Positions 7,231 through 10,149 of a stretch of 10,149 bases of DNA are shown piece after piece. The stretch is from the NCBI GenBank assembly GCA_013139905.1, contig WSZW01000145.1:1-10149 (forward strand), written 5' to 3'. The notes under the pieces are model-generated. The model searched no databases and had not been told where the DNA came from. It saw nothing but the letters and a program-made list of their open reading frames with translations. Each line of letters starts with the position of its first letter. Within the stretch, counting starts at the first letter, position 1. The DNA is from an archaeon (GTDB lineage Archaea; EX4484-52; B79-G9). A program made the position numbers and the translations under genes.

Positions 7231-7236
7231 CCCTCC
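7231..7236 (-). promoter_or_regulatory. Shine-Dalgarno that sets the start of the 505-aa stalk gene
   Basis: The minus strand reads GGAGGG followed by AATTAAA and ATG at 7223. It is the strongest ribosome binding site in the window. It rules against the in-frame TTG at 7238. Confidence 0.8.
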
Positions 7237-7258
7237 AATAAAAAAATAATTCATATGC

Positions 7259-7267
7259 TAAATATAC
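7259..7267 (-). promoter_or_regulatory. TATA box candidate for the 505-aa stalk gene
   Basis: The minus strand reads GTATATTTA, centred 40 bases before the ATG, leaving room for a short leader with the Shine-Dalgarno. A second candidate, ATTATATATGG, lies at about 7275-7285. I cannot tell which is used. Confidence 0.4.
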
Positions 7268-7297
7268 ATAACATCCATATATAATAGTTTCTATTTT

Positions 7298-7303
7298 AAA
7301 AAA
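7298..7303 (-). terminator. T-run, possible archaeal terminator after the 334-aa gene
   Basis: The minus strand carries six T in a row about 35 bases after the stop of the 334-aa gene and ahead of the next gene's TATA candidates. Archaeal termination often needs only a T-run. No hairpin is evident. Confidence 0.3.
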
Positions 7304-7338
7304 CACCATAGAGGACTAGAAGATATAAGTTTTATTTG

Positions 7339-8343
7339 CTAATTCTTTTCATTTTTTAAATTTACTCCCGTACTATGCCCTATATAAACTGGTGTAGTTT
7401 CAGAACCATCTTTTCCTGGAGTGTTCGTTATATCCCCTCTAGACGTAGAATTAAGTGCGGTATTTTTATTATTAATAAGCGGCACCGTATTCGTGCCAGT
7501 AGATTCTGCAAGTTGACTACCAACATTCAAACCATTTCCACCAACTTCAACGGGTGCATTTATCTGTTGACCGCCAGCTTCGTTATAATATATTGCAATT
7601 ATCGGTTTTTTCTGCCCGTCATTTTTTCTATCAGCAGAGTCTATGTATGTAATAGAATCAGATAACCAGGTAGGTATTTTATTGCCATTTTCTTGATAAT
7701 TCGCTGCAACTACATATAACGCGTTTAAAACGGCAGAATAGCTTGATGATGAGCCACCTTGCCCCGTTCCGCCAGTTCCATTACCACCTTTAATGTCAAA
7801 TGCTCCTTTTTCGATTTTTAATAAATCAGAAATATCTATAGAACCTATAGGAGAATATGTAGGTGTTGGTTCAGGTTCTACGGGAGTCGGTTCTGGCTCA
7901 ATTGGTGTGGGCTCGGGTTCTGGTGTTGGTTCTGTTGGAGGGACATATGTTGGCCAATCAACAGGGGCTGGTTCGAATTTTGGTCGTGGTTCTTTTGTTT
8001 TGTCGTCATCAGTTTTATATTTTTGAAATATTACACCTAAGAGCCTTGCAGCATCATCAATAGGTCCGTCTTGTATTTGTTGGTCAAGACCAGCCCCGGA
8101 ATATCTATGATCATTAGTACTATCACTATATTCACCGGGTTTCGGAATACCCACATAACTGTCAGTACCAACACCAGAACGTCGACTATCTGGATTGGTA
8201 GGTTTATTGCCAAAAATTATATCATATAATCCTTTGTCTTTATTTGTTGTTAATGGACTTTCAGAACTATCAGCCACACCTACAGATATAATAGTAAATA
8301 ATAATACAACCCCTATAGCTACAAGTACTTCTAATCCAAACAT
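7339..8343 (-). CDS. Membrane-anchored protein with Pro/Glu/Thr stalk and shared C-terminal module (334 aa)
   Basis: It starts MFGLEVLVAIGVVLLFTI, a single membrane segment (about 3-23). Next come a polar region, a stalk of Pro-Thr-Pro-Glu repeats (about 137-162), a Gly/Ser-rich hinge (GGNGTGGTGQGG at 186-197) and a small hydrophobic-cored region (about 200-252). The last 80 residues, from YNEAGGQQINAPVEVGG, are the Gly/Asn-rich module shared with the 505-aa protein. Here the module ends the protein; there it follows the anchor. ATG at 8343 is chosen over ATG at 8397 because a good TATA box (GATATAAAAA at 8373-8382) would fall inside the longer version, and because the shorter start gives a clean N-terminal hydrophobic segment like its neighbour. 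Pro-rich stalks are typical of surface proteins that must span an outer layer. There is no Cys. The family is not recognised, and a role in a surface structure is inference. Confidence 0.82.
   Translation of the reverse strand: MFGLEVLVAIGVVLLFTIISVGVADSSESPLTTNKDKGLYDIIFGNKPTNPDSRRSGVGTDSYVGIPKPGEYSDSTNDHRYSGAGLDQQIQDGPIDDAARLLGVIFQKYKTDDDKTKEPRPKFEPAPVDWPTYVPPTEPTPEPEPTPIEPEPTPVEPEPTPTYSPIGSIDISDLLKIEKGAFDIKGGNGTGGTGQGGSSSSYSAVLNALYVVAANYQENGNKIPTWLSDSITYIDSADRKNDGQKKPIIAIYYNEAGGQQINAPVEVGGNGLNVGSQLAESTGTNTVPLINNKNTALNSTSRGDITNTPGKDGSETTPVYIGHSTGVNLKNEKN
7375..7589 (-). repeat. Shared Gly/Asn-rich module, copy in the 334-aa stalk gene
   Basis: Counterpart of 6774-7018. At protein level it covers NEAGGQQINAPVEVGG through GKDGSETTPVYIGH. 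Conserved positions alternate between hydrophobic and Gly/Asn residues, which suggests beta strands. Confidence 0.88.
7858..7935 (-). repeat. Proline-rich PTPEPE-type coding repeats
   Basis: Short repeats encode PTPEPEPTP, then IEPEPTP and VEPEPTP. This gives an extended, acidic and rigid spacer in the 334-aa protein between its membrane anchor and its C-terminal module. Confidence 0.85.
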
Positions 8344-8372
8344 AGTTCTCAAGTAAATAAAGAAGTTACCTG

Positions 8373-8382
8373 TTTTTATATC
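8373..8382 (-). promoter_or_regulatory. TATA box of the 334-aa stalk gene (left half of divergent promoter)
   Basis: The minus strand reads GATATAAAAA, centred about 34 bases ahead of the ATG at 8343, giving a leader of roughly nine bases. It forms half of a back-to-back promoter with 8396-8412. Confidence 0.6.
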
Positions 8383-8395
8383 TTCTTGAAAAACC

Positions 8396-8412
8396 AAGGA
8401 AATATTTATATA
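8396..8412 (+). promoter_or_regulatory. BRE/TATA core promoter of the membrane protein pair (right half of divergent promoter)
   Basis: Purine-rich AAGGAAATA, a plausible BRE, runs directly into TTTATATA at 8405-8412. The box centre is about 27 bases ahead of the ATG at 8436, and no Shine-Dalgarno lies between. This is a textbook arrangement for a leaderless archaeal transcript and the best promoter in the window. Confidence 0.7.
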
Positions 8413-8435
8413 CTTAGGTTATTGAAATTAATATC

Positions 8436-9194
8436 ATGGATATTGCAGACTTGTTATTTTATGATATTTTGAAAATTGATCCGTATTCTTCAATTATTAC
8501 TGGTGAATTTTCACACGACATTGTTTATGCGCTTTTAATACCGTCGATATTCTTAATTATTATGCTTACACAATTTGGTAAAGAAATATTTCATGGCGGA
8601 AAACAAAATGTTCTTGTTTCAATTGCAGGTCTTGCAGTTATTATTGTAAGTGGATGGTATGGTGCAATTGCATCGTTTAGTGCTTTTTTATTCCCTGCGC
8701 TTTTAGGATTTTTCATATTAAAATTCTTATATAGAATGGTTATTAGTCAAAAAACATCAGGAGCAGCAGTAAATGCGGCTGCGTGGGGCTCTAAAAAATT
8801 CCAAAAAAAATACGGAAATGTTTTAGGTGCGCCTCTTGGCGGTAGAGAAGAAAGAGAATTGCAATCCAAAATAAATGATGCGAAAAATGCACACAAAGCA
8901 AAAAGAGAAACCCAAGAACGTTACGATAAAACGATTAAACAAGAACCTAAACCAAATGCACCACCAATGGATATGACTATTTGGTCTCAAACACTATCTG
9001 CACTTACAACAGATTTAGATAATCGCAGAGGCATATTTACTGAAAAAATTAAAGAAATAAGAGATTTTATTGAAGAACATAATGGTGCAAATAGAGCACT
9101 TGAGAAACACATAATAAATTGGGAAAACTCAAATGAGGAAGATGAAAAAAGAGTATATGATGAATTATCTCATTTAATGTCAAATACAGCATAA
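8436..9194 (+). CDS. Polytopic membrane protein with charged helical cytoplasmic-type tail (252 aa)
   Basis: Three hydrophobic segments lie at about 28-47, 58-77 and 80-102. A charged, largely helical region of about 150 residues follows (ending DELSHLMSNTA), interrupted by a Pro-rich linker (QEPKPNAPP, 169-177). Basic residues cluster straight after the third segment (SKKFQKKYG, 119-127), which by the positive-inside rule would put the tail in the cytoplasm. The three-helix core is patterned like residues 15-90 of the next protein, suggesting distant paralogy. The gene is first in a two-gene unit and is divergent from the stalk genes, sharing their promoter region. I do not recognise the family. 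A role in assembling or anchoring the surface structure encoded opposite is a guess from position only. Confidence 0.85.
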   Translation: MDIADLLFYDILKIDPYSSIITGEFSHDIVYALLIPSIFLIIMLTQFGKEIFHGGKQNVLVSIAGLAVIIVSGWYGAIASFSAFLFPALLGFFILKFLYRMVISQKTSGAAVNAAAWGSKKFQKKYGNVLGAPLGGREERELQSKINDAKNAHKAKRETQERYDKTIKQEPKPNAPPMDMTIWSQTLSALTTDLDNRRGIFTEKIKEIRDFIEEHNGANRALEKHIINWENSNEEDEKRVYDELSHLMSNTA

Positions 9195-9205
9195 AATAGA
9201 TTATT

Positions 9206-9679
9206 ATGATTAATCCTTCACTTATTTTTGGCGGCGGTATGGAATATGCGCTTACGTTTCTTTTGGTTAGTGCTATTGTTTATGCAGTTTTTGCGTTTGT
9301 GCGTAAAGGCGATGATAAATTTTTCTTAGATAAAAGACTTTCAGGTATTGTTTCTGTTATTATTGGACTTTATGCCGCAATTGATTCTACAGTTACGCGT
9401 ATGATTCAAAATTATATGCCGTTATTTGTTGGTTTGCTTGCTTTATTTTTTATCATCATGCTTGGAAAAAAGATGATGGGCGATACTAAAACAGATACAT
9501 CGACAATGGTTGTTGTGTTATTGGCTTTGATTGTTATTATTGGTTCAGTTGGCACAAATACGCTTGAAAGATACATTGGGTTTCAAGCAGAAAATATTGT
9601 ATGGGCTTTGGGGCTTTTGATTCTTGGTGCTCTTTTATTAAAAGCTGTTAAACAACCAGACGCTAAATCTGGAGATTAA
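9206..9679 (+). CDS. Small polytopic membrane protein (157 aa)
   Basis: Five hydrophobic segments at about 13-32, 45-60, 72-88, 100-116 and 129-147 are separated by short charged loops (VRKGDDKFFLDKR, GKKMMGDTKTD). There is almost no soluble part, and the tail is short (KQPDAKSGD). The start follows the previous stop by 11 bases with no Shine-Dalgarno, so translation is probably coupled. ATG at 9239 (codon 12, after GGCGGCGGT) is a possible alternative start. The first three segments resemble those of the 252-aa protein in order and loop placement (a loop containing Lys and Phe, then a Gly/Ile/Val helix ending YAAI or YGAI, then a helix with P-x-L/F-x-G). Function is unknown. A channel, transporter subunit or assembly platform are all possible. 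Confidence 0.85.
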   Translation: MINPSLIFGGGMEYALTFLLVSAIVYAVFAFVRKGDDKFFLDKRLSGIVSVIIGLYAAIDSTVTRMIQNYMPLFVGLLALFFIIMLGKKMMGDTKTDTSTMVVVLLALIVIIGSVGTNTLERYIGFQAENIVWALGLLILGALLLKAVKQPDAKSGD

Positions 9680-9872
9680 TATACACAGAAGATAATAAAG
9701 TCGTATTTAAAAAAGACATAATTTATTCTGCAAACACATCAATTTTAATGAGACATTAATTTTTAGAAATTATGATTTATGTAAATACTGTATTTGATTC
9801 TTAATTAATTTGATAAGTAGGTTATTATTTTGTAAATGTATGTCATTCAAACCAGAATGTTTAACTTATTTA
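9680..9872. other. AT-rich intergenic gap between convergent genes
   Basis: This 193-base gap separates the plus-strand membrane pair from the minus-strand Cys-rich gene, so both transcripts must end here. Short T-runs (for example TTTTT at 9760-9764, plus strand) could stop the plus-strand message. I see no convincing gene, RNA or strong hairpin. Confidence 0.6.
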
Positions 9873-10149
9873 TTATTCTTCAACAGGTTCCGAAACGCAT
9901 TCGCCATCAGTACACGTTTTCGATATGCATTGCGCATTTTCAGTACACACAACACCATTTTCCAAGTCACAATTTTTGTTCGTTATGGCACTCAATATAT
10001 CCATATTAATGCCGTACTGATCACATGCCTGTTGAGTGTATGATATATCTATTCGATATTGTTTATTTGACTGGAGCGTTGATGAACCAACTTTTGAAGA
10101 CCATTTAACTTTTGGAGCCACAGGTGTTTTAAATATACCTTCTGTTCCT
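9873..10149 (-). CDS. C-terminal end of a probable secreted Cys-rich protein (5' end beyond right edge)
   Basis: The minus-strand frame is open from the window edge to the TAA at 9873, so the GTG at 10121 need not be the start. I read nine or more coding residues before it (GTEGIFKTP). The visible 91 residues contain a possible beta strand, YRIDISYT, and then a Cys-rich end: NKNC, seven residues, C, five residues (TENAQ), C, four (ISKT), C, four (TDGE), C, and an acidic tail, SEPVEE. Closely spaced Cys of this kind occur in small disulfide-bonded extracellular modules. The strand before it recalls the closing strands of the lipoproteins, but that is weak. The gene is convergent with the membrane pair. 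What the missing N-terminal part holds decides its identity. Confidence 0.7.
   Translation of the reverse strand, partial: GTEGIFKTPVAPKVKWSSKVGSSTLQSNKQYRIDISYTQQACDQYGINMDILSAITNKNCDLENGVVCTENAQCISKTCTDGECVSEPVEE

Noticed and set aside
7224..7238. TTG start at 7238 for the 505-aa protein
   Set aside because: The strong Shine-Dalgarno at 7231-7236 lies inside those five codons and is correctly spaced for the ATG at 7223.
5706..8343. The two stalk proteins as type IV pilins, because of their short N-terminus and hydrophobic segment
   Set aside because: Neither has a basic leader with a Gly or Ala cleavage site followed by Glu at position 5, and no prepilin peptidase or assembly ATPase is in the window.
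8344..8397. In-frame upstream start (ATG 8397) for the Pro-rich stalk protein
   Set aside because: It would bury the TATA box at 8373-8382 in the coding region and put 18 mostly polar residues before the membrane segment. ATG 8343 fits better.
5706..9679. A provirus, with the repeat protein as a tail fibre
   Set aside because: No capsid, terminase, portal, integrase or replication gene is present, and the neighbours are lipoproteins and membrane proteins.
9757..9772. TAATTT-ttag-AAATTA hairpin as a terminator
   Set aside because: The stem is six A/T pairs only and no T-run follows. It is likely to arise by chance in such AT-rich DNA.
9810..10043. Plus-strand 77-codon open frame
   Set aside because: It overlaps the antisense Cys-rich coding end, whose Cys spacing is clearly protein-like; no start signals precede it.

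Overview
The window looks like a piece of an AT-rich archaeal chromosome, most likely from a DPANN-type lineage (Woesearchaeota/Pacearchaeota/Nanoarchaeota-like). The reasons are TATA-box promoters about 26-34 bases ahead of start codons, short or absent leaders at several genes mixed with a few strong Shine-Dalgarno sites, an archaeal-type EndoQ PHP nuclease, and a run of lipobox surface proteins with no recognisable bacterial genes. The lineage is inferred from style; no marker gene fixes it.

Layout. (1) 1-719, minus: the first 239 codons of an endonuclease Q-like DNA-repair nuclease, cut by the left edge. (2) 753-5659, minus: four consecutive predicted lipoproteins (651, 288, 310 and 329 aa) that share one plan: a lipobox Cys, a first Ig/CARDB-like beta domain with an NVGG-type turn, a Cys-containing segment (R-[IV]-C-Y-x-Y-x-T in three of them), a second beta domain with three further Cys, and a closing Tyr-rich strand. 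The 651-aa member carries about 370 extra residues ending in a Cys-rich tail. (3) 5706-8343, minus: two proteins with one N-terminal membrane anchor each. One has a Pro/Glu/Thr stalk. The other has a helical region built of exact 50-residue repeats. They share a Gly/Asn-rich module whose DNA is about 95% identical over its best 78 bases. (4) 8436-9679, plus: a divergent pair of polytopic membrane proteins of unknown function that look distantly related over a three-helix core. (5) 9873-10149, minus: the Cys-rich C-terminal end of another probable secreted protein, cut by the right edge.

Taken together, 753-9679 reads as a cell-envelope locus: two polytopic membrane proteins fired from a back-to-back promoter at 8344-8435, two long anchored stalk proteins with a common module, and a family of lipid-anchored beta-domain proteins. 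A surface structure for attachment or cell-cell contact fits, but this is inference from architecture only. EndoQ is probably an unrelated neighbour. No RNA gene, CRISPR array, transposase or phage structural gene was seen.
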